DNA of 12,344 nucleotides from Planctomycetota bacterium (GTDB lineage: Bacteria; Planctomycetota; PUPC01; DSUN01): contig VGYW01000248.1 in NCBI GenBank assembly GCA_016872875.1, forward strand, positions 1-12,344, given 5' to 3'. The notes below the pieces were generated by a model. It saw only the letters and a program-made list of their open reading frames with translations, ran no database searches and was not told the origin of the DNA. Numbering within the stretch: position 1 is the stretch's first letter; each line of letters begins with the position of its first letter. Below are positions 5,186-12,344 of the stretch, in pieces. The position numbers were made by a program, and so were the translations under genes.

Positions 5186-7309
5186 ATGAGACTACGGGCA
5201 TTCCTCGCGGCACTGGCCATCCTGGCCATCGCCACCCCCCTGCTGGCAAAGACGCAATGGACGCCCGTTGGCGAGGGGCGGCTGGAGATCCGAACCGCGG
5301 ACCTCCAGTCGCCCGACAAGGGCGTGCCCTCTGTTGTGCCCCTGCGCCACACCGAGGTCGAGATCGTCGTCCGCGGCTTCGTCGCTGAGGCCACGGTCGT
5401 CCAGGAGTTCCACAACGCGCTCGACAGGCCCATCGAGGCCGAGTATGTGTTCCCGCTGCCCGACGACGCGGCGGTGAACTCCAGCGAGATGCGCATCGGC
5501 GAGCGGGTCATCCGGGGGCGCATTGACCGCCGGGCCGAGGCCCGCCGCACCTACGAGAAGGCCCGTGAGGAGGGCAAGCGGACGAGTCTCATCGAACAGG
5601 AGCGGCCCAACATCTTCACCCAGTCGGTCGCCAACATCGGCCCCAACGAGACCATCAAGGTGGCACTCCGCTACGTGCAGACACTGCCCTACGCCGACGG
5701 GCGCTACGAGCTCGTCTTCCCGATGGTCGTCGGGCCACGCTACATTCCCGGCACCCCGACCTCGGAGCAGGCGAGGGCCGGACGCGGGCGCCTGGCCGAC
5801 ACCGACCAGGTGCCCGATGCCTCGCGGCTCACGCCATTCGTCTACAAGCCCGGCGAACGCTGCGGGCAGGACATCGGCCTGACGGTGGACATTGACACAG
5901 GCGTTCCCCTGCGCGACCTTCGCTCGCGCGCACACCAGGTCGAGGTCAAGCGCACGGCTGAAGCGAAGGCCACCGTGGCACTCCACAAGAGCGACACGCT
6001 GCCCAACAAGGACTTCGTCCTGGAGCTCGAGGTCGCGGGCGAGCAGCCCGAGATCGGCTTCCTGGGCCACCACGACGGGAAGAACGGCTACTTCACGCTC
6101 ATCCTCCAGCCGCCCAAGGCGCCCGCCCCGGCCCAGGTGAGGCCCCGCGAGATCATCCTCGTTCTCGACTGCTCCGGCTCGATGAGCGGCCGGCCGCTCC
6201 AGCTCTCCAAGCAGGCGGCGGAGAAGCTCATGGCCGAGCTGGCCCCCGCCGACACCTTCAACATCCTCTCCTTCAACGTCCATGCCCATTCCTACAGCGG
6301 CAAGCCGCTCCCCGCCACCGCGGAGAATGTGCGGGCCGGCATCGAGCACATCCGGTCCCTTGAGGCCGGCGGCGGCACCGAGATGATGACCGGCGTACGG
6401 GCCGCCCTCGCCACCCCGCCCCCCGAGGAGTTCATGCGCATCGTCGCCTTCTTCACCGACGGCTACATCGGCAACGACGCGGCGATCATCGCCGCGGTGC
6501 AGCGCCTCCTCGGCCCCGCGCGCCTCTTCTCCTTCGGCATCGGCTCCAGCGTCAACCGCTACCTCCTCGACCGCATGGCCATCGCAGGCCGTGGCACCGC
6601 GCAGTACGTGCTCCTGAACGACCGCCCCGACGAGGTCGTCGAGCGCTTCGCGGAACGGCTCCGCAAGCCGGTGCTCACCGACGTGGCGGCGAAGTTCGAC
6701 GGCGTGAAGACCCGCGATGTGATCCCGACCTATGTCCCCGACGTCTTCGCTGGGAAGCCTGTCTATCTCTATGGCCGCTACGACGGGTCGGGCAAGGCCA
6801 CCGTTGAGGTCGTTGGCCGCATTGGCGCGCAGCCCAGCGCCGCGAAGACCACAATCGAACTCCCCTGCCCCACTCAGGACCACTCCCCCCTGCCGAGCAT
6901 CTGGGCCCGCCAGCAGATCAAGCAGCTTGAGATGGACAAGTTGGCCACCCGCGACCCAAAGGCACTCGAGGAGAGAGTCACCCAACTTGCCCTCGACTTC
7001 TCCCTGATGTCCGCCTACACATCCTTCGTGGCCGTGGACGAGACGCCGACGCAGTTCGCGGGCAAGAAGGCCGAGGTCATCCCTGTCCGTGTCCCAGTGC
7101 CCGACGGCGTCTCGTACGAGGCCACGATCAGCGAGAACGATCCGTCGGCTGGGGGCCAGGGCTATGTCGCGCAGGGTGCCCGACCCGCCTCCGGCGACTC
7201 GCGCTCTGGCGGCGGCTGGGGTGGCGGCCCGGTCGGCCCCGCGGCCATCGCCGTGATCGTTGCACTCGCGGCACTCGAACGGCGCCGACGCCGTAAGGAG
7301 CGGCGATAG
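5186..7309 (+). CDS. secreted VIT and von Willebrand factor A domain protein with GlyGly-CTERM-like tail
   Basis: This 707-aa protein resembles bacterial inter-alpha-trypsin inhibitor heavy-chain-like proteins. Residues 1-21 form a Sec signal peptide ending TPLLA. A VIT domain follows at roughly 40-170 (VVQEFHNALDRPIEAEYVFPLP, RTYEKAREEGKRTSLIEQ). A vWA domain spans about 320-500 with a complete MIDAS: Asp328-x-Ser330-x-Ser332 (DCSGS), Thr398 (GGGTEM) and Asp425 (FFTDGYIGN). The last 33 residues are a Gly-rich stretch (GGGWGGG), about 15 hydrophobic residues and a basic end (ERRRRRKERR). That is the tripartite layout of GlyGly-CTERM sorting signals. ATG 5186 was chosen for AAGGAG eight bases upstream and for the signal peptide. 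The stop directly abuts the start of a rhombosortase-like gene, which supports processing at the tail. Its ligand is unknown, but metal-dependent protein adhesion is expected at the cell surface. Confidence 0.88.
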   Translation: MRLRAFLAALAILAIATPLLAKTQWTPVGEGRLEIRTADLQSPDKGVPSVVPLRHTEVEIVVRGFVAEATVVQEFHNALDRPIEAEYVFPLPDDAAVNSSEMRIGERVIRGRIDRRAEARRTYEKAREEGKRTSLIEQERPNIFTQSVANIGPNETIKVALRYVQTLPYADGRYELVFPMVVGPRYIPGTPTSEQARAGRGRLADTDQVPDASRLTPFVYKPGERCGQDIGLTVDIDTGVPLRDLRSRAHQVEVKRTAEAKATVALHKSDTLPNKDFVLELEVAGEQPEIGFLGHHDGKNGYFTLILQPPKAPAPAQVRPREIILVLDCSGSMSGRPLQLSKQAAEKLMAELAPADTFNILSFNVHAHSYSGKPLPATAENVRAGIEHIRSLEAGGGTEMMTGVRAALATPPPEEFMRIVAFFTDGYIGNDAAIIAAVQRLLGPARLFSFGIGSSVNRYLLDRMAIAGRGTAQYVLLNDRPDEVVERFAERLRKPVLTDVAAKFDGVKTRDVIPTYVPDVFAGKPVYLYGRYDGSGKATVEVVGRIGAQPSAAKTTIELPCPTQDHSPLPSIWARQQIKQLEMDKLATRDPKALEERVTQLALDFSLMSAYTSFVAVDETPTQFAGKKAEVIPVRVPVPDGVSYEATISENDPSAGGQGYVAQGARPASGDSRSGGGWGGGPVGPAAIAVIVALAALERRRRRKERR

Positions 7310-8074
7310 ATGGACGCGAGCGGCCCACTGGTCAAGGGCGGGCATGGCCCCGAGTTGCGATGGATAGCCGTGGACGGGACAAAGAGGCCGGCCACGTGGC
7401 GCGTGATGTTCAATCATTCTATAGAATGTTTGACCATCGCCAGCGCAGCCGTCGTCGCCGCGGCGCTGGCGGTCCAGGCCTGGCCCTCAGCGCGGGACGC
7501 GCTGGCTCTGCATCGCCCGGCGATTGCGGCAGGCCAGTGGTGGCGCCTGGTCACGGGACATATCGTCCACTGCGACTGGCGCCACCTCGCCGCCGACGCG
7601 GGGACATTCGCCCTCCTGTGCTGGATTGGCCTGCGGCGCCCGCGCACCGCCCTGACGGTGGTGGTGCTGTCTGCCGTGGCCGCCGGCGTGGCGGTCTACC
7701 TTTGGGCGGGCGGCATCACCACCTACATGGGCATTTCGGGCATCAACTACGCTCTCCTGGCATGGCTCCTGCTTGTGCGAGCGCTGGAGGAGCGAGGCTG
7801 GCGGGCGCTCGCCTATGGAGCCGTCCTGGCGGCCATCTGCGGCAAAGCCGTCTTCGAGGCCGCAACGGGCGCACAGGTCGTGAACGTCTGCCTCCCGCCC
7901 GGCGTCGAGGTCGTCGCAGTCGCACACGTGGCCGGCATTGTCGTCGGCGTGGCAGCGGCCCTCCTGCCGCCCGCTGCCTCCGTGCTCCAGGGTGCGTGTG
8001 ATCTCCTTCGGTCAGGAGATGCGCGGCGAACGCCCAAAGGGCGTGGCGGAGTACAGCCCACGGCGATGCTCTGA
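7310..8074 (+). CDS. rrtA: rhombosortase-like rhomboid intramembrane serine protease
   Basis: This 254-aa, multi-pass membrane protein is a rhomboid family protease with features of rhombosortase, the enzyme proposed to process GlyGly-CTERM proteins. Visible motifs are WWRLVTGHIVHCDWRHLAAD (residues 77-96), a nucleophile motif GISG with Ser143, and a final-helix His206 (AVAHVAGIVVG). Hydrophobic helices are near 42-57, 113-131, 143-157 and 203-220. The ATG immediately follows the upstream TAG, and AAGGAG at 7295-7300 lies inside the end of the preceding gene, so the two are probably translated together. The N-terminal 40 residues before the first helix are longer than usual; a later start near 7406 is possible but has no good ribosome site. 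The last 27 residues (228-254) are encoded by one arm of the 7991-8286 inverted repeat, so the native C-terminus has probably been replaced. Confidence 0.78.
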   Translation: MDASGPLVKGGHGPELRWIAVDGTKRPATWRVMFNHSIECLTIASAAVVAAALAVQAWPSARDALALHRPAIAAGQWWRLVTGHIVHCDWRHLAADAGTFALLCWIGLRRPRTALTVVVLSAVAAGVAVYLWAGGITTYMGISGINYALLAWLLLVRALEERGWRALAYGAVLAAICGKAVFEAATGAQVVNVCLPPGVEVVAVAHVAGIVVGVAAALLPPAASVLQGACDLLRSGDARRTPKGRGGVQPTAML

Positions 8075-8286
8075 GAGCCGTGGGGTTGGATGCGAGAACC
8101 GGGCCCAGCCCCCGAAGTGGGGCGGCGGAGCCTTGGATGCCCGCGCTTCCGCCGCCCCACTTCGGGGGCTGGGCCTCGGGTCCCACTGATCCCACGGCTC
8201 TCCGAGCATCGCCGTGGGCTATATTCCTCCGCCTCCTTCGGAGGCTGAGAACGCCAGCGCTCCGACCGAAGGAGATTGCACGCACC
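7991..8286. repeat. large (~300 bp) imperfect inverted repeat element
   Basis: The left arm 7991-8129 and right arm 8148-8286 are imperfect reverse complements over their whole 139 bases. The inner 28 bp are perfect (8102-8129 with 8148-8175, 18-nt loop). A second block, 8055-8084 with 8191-8220, matches at 29 of 30 positions. The outer part shares the end words GGTGCGTG and ATCTCCTTCGGTC but diverges between them, where each arm forms its own small hairpin (for example CGCCC-AAA-GGGCG on the left, GCCTCC-TTC-GGAGGC on the right). It has no transposase gene and looks like a non-autonomous palindromic (MITE-like) element or a structured RNA. The 30-nt block at 8055-8084 and 8191-8220 is itself a hairpin flanked by AGCCC/GGGCT, like those at 1-170. 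It overlaps the end of the protease gene. Confidence 0.85.
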
Positions 8287-8394
8287 CATGCTCTAAGGCC
8301 GTGTTGCGCCTCGCAGCGCAGAGAGCTAGAATCGGGCAATCCTCACCGAGCTCGCAGCACAGTGGGAAGGCCGAGGGGAGTGGGCGAGGCACTG

Positions 8395-8442
8395 TCGGGG
8401 GAGGCCGTCCAGTATGGCGAGGTCATCTACGGAGCGGCCTGA
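8395..8442 (+). pseudogene. relic of a nucleotidyltransferase C-terminus
   Basis: The frame ending at the TGA 8440-8442 reads QYGEVIYGAA, which closely resembles the end of the intact MNT-type nucleotidyltransferase downstream (KYGKVIYEAA, ending 9675). At the DNA level the last 32 bases of each are also similar. Nothing upstream in this frame resembles the nucleotidyltransferase core, so only the tail survives; the 5' limit is arbitrary. The following gene starts 13 bases later with its own AGGAG. Confidence 0.4.
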
Positions 8443-8454
8443 AAGGAGCACGAT

Positions 8455-8835
8455 GTGTCTGAGAAGAGCGTGGCTCAGAAGCTGATGGTCAAGGCGGGCC
8501 AGAGCCTCGTGGTACTCAACGCGCCCGAGGGCTACAGGGAGGCAATCGGGGACCTGCCCAAGGACGTAAACGTCTCGACACGGCTCGCCGGACCAGCCGA
8601 CGTGGTGCAGTGCTTCGTCACGTCGAAGGCGGAACTCGAGAAGCTCCTGCCGAAGCTGAAGGCCGCCCTCTCCCCCAAGGCCATCCTCTGGATCGCCTAT
8701 CCGAAAGGCACCTCGAAGGTCAAGACGGACATCAATCGCGACATCATCCGCGAGCACGCCGAGGGCCTGGGCATGAAGGCCGTCGCCCTCTTCTCGATTG
8801 ACGACACCTGGTCCTCGCTCAGGCTCAGGCTCTGA
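8455..8835 (+). CDS. DUF3052-like protein of unknown function
   Basis: This 126-aa protein starts with GTG at 8455, preceded by AAAGGAG at 8442-8448. It looks like the DUF3052 family, to which I assign it from the segments LVVLNAPEGYREAIGDLP, LPKLKAALSPKAILWIAYPK, GTSKVKTDINRD and the C-terminal IDDTWSSLRLRL. The predicted fold is a small alpha/beta protein without a signal peptide or membrane segment. No biochemical role is established that I know of. It sits between a nucleotidyltransferase relic and a broken toxin-like gene, but its frame is intact and its composition is like that of the other genes. Confidence 0.75.
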   Translation: MSEKSVAQKLMVKAGQSLVVLNAPEGYREAIGDLPKDVNVSTRLAGPADVVQCFVTSKAELEKLLPKLKAALSPKAILWIAYPKGTSKVKTDINRDIIREHAEGLGMKAVALFSIDDTWSSLRLRL

Positions 8836-8877
8836 CCCTCAGCGGCATGGCGGTGCCTGGCCACTCTGGGGTGAGCA

Positions 8878-8962
8878 ATGAATGGCATGCGGTTGCGCTT
8901 CTACATTGACCTTGCTTCCGGGCTCCCGCACATATACAATCATGGTGTGCGAGGGAACGCCG
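8878..8962 (+). pseudogene. truncated toxin-like gene (N-terminal fragment only)
   Basis: From ATG 8878 (or 8887) the frame reads MRLRFYIDLASGLPHIYNHGV. This resembles the start of small DUF4258-like proteins that I recall as often being encoded just before the antitoxin-like family found at 8963. After about 24 residues the resemblance stops, and the frame runs on through the downstream gene in the wrong phase. A GGGGTGAG ribosome site at 8868-8875 is still present. The simplest reading is an internal deletion that removed the toxin body and left its start joined to the next gene. Family recognition is from memory of the N-terminal pattern only. Confidence 0.5.
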
Positions 8963-9175
8963 ATGAAGCAAGCGCATTTTCCGCCAGGTTGGGACGAAGC
9001 GAGGGTTCGGCGAGTGCTCAAGCACTACGAGAGCCAGACCGAGGAGGAGGCCGTCGCCGAGGACGAGGCCGCCTGGGAGAACCCGAAGCACACCCTGATG
9101 CCGATCCCGAACGAACTGGTCCCAGCGGTCCGCGACCTGCTGGCCCGGGCGGAGAGGGCAGAACGTGGGGATTGA
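8963..9175 (+). CDS. small antitoxin-like protein
   Basis: This 70-aa acidic protein begins MKQAHFPPGWDEARVRRVLK and continues HYESQTEEEAVAEDEAAWEN, with a C-terminal IPNELVPAVRDLLARA helix. The pattern matches a widespread family of short proteins with a PPGWDExRVRRVL start and an EEEAVAEDEA acidic segment, usually found beside small toxin-like genes. ATG 8963 is preferred over the longer frame because GAGGGA precedes it and the family starts here. Its putative toxin partner directly upstream is truncated, so this would be an orphan antitoxin. It overlaps the next gene by 11 bases. The antitoxin function is inferred. Confidence 0.7.
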   Translation: MKQAHFPPGWDEARVRRVLKHYESQTEEEAVAEDEAAWENPKHTLMPIPNELVPAVRDLLARAERAERGD

Positions 9176-9365
9176 CGCAGCCTTGCCAGAGCCCCAATTC
9201 GAGTATGATGAGAGAGCCTACGTGCTCTACATCACGTTCGGTCTCGGGGAGCCCTCCTACGCCGAGCAGGTGAACGACAGCATCCTCGCCGAATACGGCC
9301 TCTTCACCGACCGGTTGACTGGCTTCCGCATCGTTCTTCACGAAGGGGGGAGCAATGGGGGTTGA
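9165..9365 (+). CDS. DUF2283-like small protein
   Basis: This 66-aa protein starts with GTG 9165, which lies inside the end of the previous gene; a GGAGAGG motif is upstream. The core FEYDERAYVLYITFG, followed by an acidic strand (SILAEYGLFTDRLTGFRIV), resembles DUF2283, a family of small proteins often paired with DUF4258-like toxins. The C-terminal end (HEGGSNGG) is low-complexity and may be degraded compared with usual members. Overlap with genes on both sides indicates one transcript. A regulatory or antitoxin-like role is inferred from the family's usual neighbours. Confidence 0.6.
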   Translation: MGIDAALPEPQFEYDERAYVLYITFGLGEPSYAEQVNDSILAEYGLFTDRLTGFRIVLHEGGSNGG

Positions 9366-9675
9366 TGACGGGCTGTTGCGGGAGATTGTCGAGCGCCTGC
9401 TCACTGTTGCTCACCCGGAGCGGATCGTCCTCTTCGGCTCCGCCGCGGCGGGGCGGATGACCAGCGACAGCGACATTGACCTGCTCGTGGTGGAGAAGTC
9501 GCCGCCCGACCTTCGGCTTGAGGCGGTGCGCCTGCGCGCGGCCCTGCGGGGGCTGGGGCGCCCCTTCGACGTGATCGTCATCTCCTCGGAGCACTTCGAG
9601 GAAACCAAGAACGTCATCGGCGGCATCGCCTATCCCGCGCACAAGTACGGAAAGGTCATCTATGAAGCCGCCTGA
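9355..9675 (+). CDS. MNT-type nucleotidyltransferase (antitoxin-like, minimal NTase)
   Basis: This 106-aa protein is a minimal nucleotidyltransferase of the pol-beta superfamily. The signature GSAAAGRMTSDSDIDLLVV (28-46) supplies the GS motif and Asp40/Asp42; the third carboxylate is Asp72 in the FDVIV strand. Such MNT proteins are usually encoded with a HEPN protein, where the MNT modifies (AMPylates) and neutralises the HEPN RNase toxin. The length is complete for the family. ATG 9355 has a GGGGGGAG ribosome site and overlaps the previous gene by 11 bases. The expected HEPN partner begins at 9662 but is cut off by the enolase gene. Without its partner, the biological role of this copy is uncertain. 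Confidence 0.85.
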   Translation: MGVDDGLLREIVERLLTVAHPERIVLFGSAAAGRMTSDSDIDLLVVEKSPPDLRLEAVRLRAALRGLGRPFDVIVISSEHFEETKNVIGGIAYPAHKYGKVIYEAA

Positions 9676-9689
9676 CGAGGTCCTGACGT

Positions 9690-9690
<1 letters not shown>
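9662..9690 (+). pseudogene. remnant start of a HEPN-like partner gene
   Basis: An ATG overlapping the nucleotidyltransferase end starts MKPPDEVL, a plausible HEPN-protein start in the position where MNT-HEPN pairs overlap. After eight or nine codons the frame enters the 3' end of the convergent enolase gene and turns into non-family Arg/Cys-rich sequence. The evidence is short, so this is tentative. Confidence 0.35.
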
Positions 9691-11386
<1,696 letters not shown>

Positions 11387-11424
11387 TCCATGCTCCTAGG
11401 GAAGCTCCGGCCCGGGCGCCCGCT

Positions 11425-11452
11425 ATTATACCAACGCACCCGTGCAGGTCAA
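11425..11452 (-). promoter_or_regulatory. sigma70-like promoter of the response regulator-eno operon
   Basis: On the minus strand TTGACC (11452-11447) and a perfect TATAAT (11430-11425) are separated by 16 bases. Transcription would start near 11418, about 30 bases before the ATG at 11386. No other promoter is obvious ahead of eno, so enolase appears to depend on this one. Confidence 0.7.
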
Positions 11453-11467
11453 ACCCGAAGATTCCTC

Positions 11468-11495
11468 TTGACCCAGCACAGGCCATGGGTAAACT
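11468..11495 (+). promoter_or_regulatory. candidate divergent promoter for the 11556 gene
   Basis: TTGACC (11468-11473) and TAAACT (11490-11495) are 16 bases apart on the plus strand, about 60 bases before the ATG at 11556. It is back to back with the operon promoter on the other strand. The -10 is a weak match. Confidence 0.4.
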
Positions 11496-11555
11496 CAATC
11501 ATGCCGGGGCTAGCTGTGTCGCACGAGGGAGGTCCCACGGGATGAGAGGGCGTCA

Positions 11556-11753
11556 ATGGCTTCCGACTGGGTCACGCGCAACATCGCCGAGCGCCGCACC
11601 CACGAGCACCACGCCGACTTCGACCGCCTCGCACGGATGGCGTGGGACTACGGCCACGGCCGCTGGGTGGCCGACTCCGAGTGGCGCTTCCTCTGGGACT
11701 GCGAGAGCCGCAACCCAGTCTTCGCCGACATCCGCTACGAACTGTTCGCCTGA
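11556..11753 (+). CDS. small protein of unknown function
   Basis: This 65-aa soluble protein is rich in Trp, Arg, His and Asp, with segments THEHHADFDRLARMAWDYGH and WRFLWDCESRNPVFADIRYE. I do not recognise a family. The ATG has GAGAGGG nine to ten bases upstream and a candidate promoter at 11468. The composition is normal for a soluble protein, and it has no signal or membrane segment. Its last 19 bases overlap the end of the convergent TPR gene. It could be a lineage-specific gene; a spurious frame is possible but less likely given the ribosome site and promoter. Confidence 0.55.
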   Translation: MASDWVTRNIAERRTHEHHADFDRLARMAWDYGHGRWVADSEWRFLWDCESRNPVFADIRYELFA

Positions 11754-12344
11754 GACCTGGAGACAATCTGGGCGTAACGCGGATCGCGCCGAAGCGAGCG
11801 GAAGTACAACTCCTGCCTCGCCGCACCCGCAGCCGCCGGGTCCGCCCGCACTGCCTCAGCCAGGAGCCGCAGCGCCTCATCCCTCTGGCCTGTCACCTCC
11901 GCTGCCGCAGCGCGCCAATACCGCGCCACATTAGCATCCAGCCTCTGCGCTTCCTCCCAGCAGCGCGCCGCCTCCGATGCATGGGCCGCCGCTTCCCCCT
12001 CGTCGCTCGCACCCACAAGTGAAGCAGCAACGGTGTGGTGCAATGCCGTATTCGCCCAATACACGGCGTCCCCGGGGGCAATACGCACGGCCTCGGCATA
12101 CTTGGCGAATGCCTCGGAGAAGAGCGCCCGGCCACGCTCGGCGCCCGTCGCATCCCACTCGAGCCGCGCCAGAGCCCCCAGAGCGTTCCCCCAATTGTTC
12201 CACGCCTCGTGCATGTCCGGCTTGTGCCGCACGGCCTCGGCATACTTGGCGAATGCCTCGGCGAAGAGCGCCCGGCCACGCTCCGCCCCCGTCGCGTCCC
12301 ACTCAAGCCGGGCCAGAGCCCCCCGGAGGCCCCCCCGACTGTTC
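11735..12344 (-). CDS. TPR-repeat protein, N-terminus beyond the window
   Basis: The frame is open from the right edge of the window to the TAG at 11735-11737, giving at least 202 residues; the start lies outside. The sequence is a TPR-like solenoid. A 48-residue unit (HEAWNNWGNALGALARLEWD, then ATGAERGRALF and SEAFAKYAEAV) occurs twice, followed by more divergent units (DAVYWANTALHHTVAAS, ARYWRAAAAEVTGQRDEALR, LLAEAVRADP). The unit is longer than the canonical 34 residues because of an inserted loop after the first helix. TPR proteins act as protein-binding scaffolds; the partner is unknown. An internal GTG at 12232 is not a credible start, because the frame and the repeat continue upstream of it. 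The 3' end overlaps the convergent small gene. Confidence 0.8.
   Translation of the reverse strand, partial: NSRGGLRGALARLEWDATGAERGRALFAEAFAKYAEAVRHKPDMHEAWNNWGNALGALARLEWDATGAERGRALFSEAFAKYAEAVRIAPGDAVYWANTALHHTVAASLVGASDEGEAAAHASEAARCWEEAQRLDANVARYWRAAAAEVTGQRDEALRLLAEAVRADPAAAGAARQELYFRSLRRDPRYAQIVSRSQANSS
12086..12344. repeat. 144-bp tandem repeat inside the TPR gene
   Basis: The segment from 12086 to about 12201 and the segment 12230-12344 are near-identical over 115 bases, with a period of 144 bp (48 codons). Most differences are silent or conservative. This indicates recent duplication of one TPR unit; further copies may lie beyond the window edge. Confidence 0.85.

Noticed and set aside
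5192..7417. 741-residue open frame on the minus strand opposite the VIT-vWA gene
   Set aside because: It mirrors the codon bias of the real gene, while the plus strand has a signal peptide, a MIDAS motif and a ribosome site.
8080..8442. 120-residue plus-strand frame over the large inverted repeat
   Set aside because: Most of it is translated palindrome; only the last dozen codons resemble a protein family, listed as a nucleotidyltransferase relic.

Overview
The window is GC-rich bacterial chromosomal DNA with a mosaic of housekeeping and accessory genes. Several traits suggest an uncultivated Planctomycetota-like or related PVC/environmental lineage: short hypothetical gene pairs, a C-terminal sorting signal, TldD/TldE paralogs, TPR proteins, and abundant intergenic palindromes built on a TAGCCC-hairpin theme. 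This assignment is an inference from gene content; no rRNA or other phylogenetic marker that I could place confidently is present apart from enolase.

Layout. Positions 1-207 hold a cluster of small hairpins downstream of a leftward cyclase-family hydrolase (208-888). A divergent promoter region (about 932-1002) separates it from a rightward tldD-tldE pair (1049-4004), a predicted two-subunit metallopeptidase. Its intercistronic gap carries an inverted repeat made of three 10-bp-spaced heptamers per arm. A 385-bp gap with a 31-nt palindrome and a half copy leads to a strong promoter overlaid by a tandem operator-like sequence. This promoter drives an unusual protein (4390-5046) that joins a LexA-type winged helix to an IS200/IS605 TnpA-like domain lacking the catalytic Tyr and one His of HUH.

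Next comes a translationally coupled pair. The first gene is a secreted VIT-vWA protein ending in a GlyGly-CTERM-like tail (5186-7309). The second is a rhombosortase-like intramembrane protease (7310-8074), the expected processing enzyme for such tails. The protease gene runs into one arm of a roughly 300-bp inverted repeat (7991-8286), which supplies its last 27 codons.

Positions 8395-9690 look like a decaying toxin-antitoxin and defence area. It holds a nucleotidyltransferase tail relic, a DUF3052-like gene, a truncated toxin-like start followed by an intact antitoxin-like gene, a DUF2283-like gene, a complete MNT-type nucleotidyltransferase and only the first few codons of a HEPN-like partner. 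The antitoxin-like halves survive and the toxin-like halves are missing.

The right end is a leftward operon of a receiver-only response regulator and enolase, joined by a GTGA overlap and driven by a good sigma70-type promoter. It is followed by a small rightward gene of unknown function that overlaps, tail to tail, a leftward TPR protein running off the window edge.
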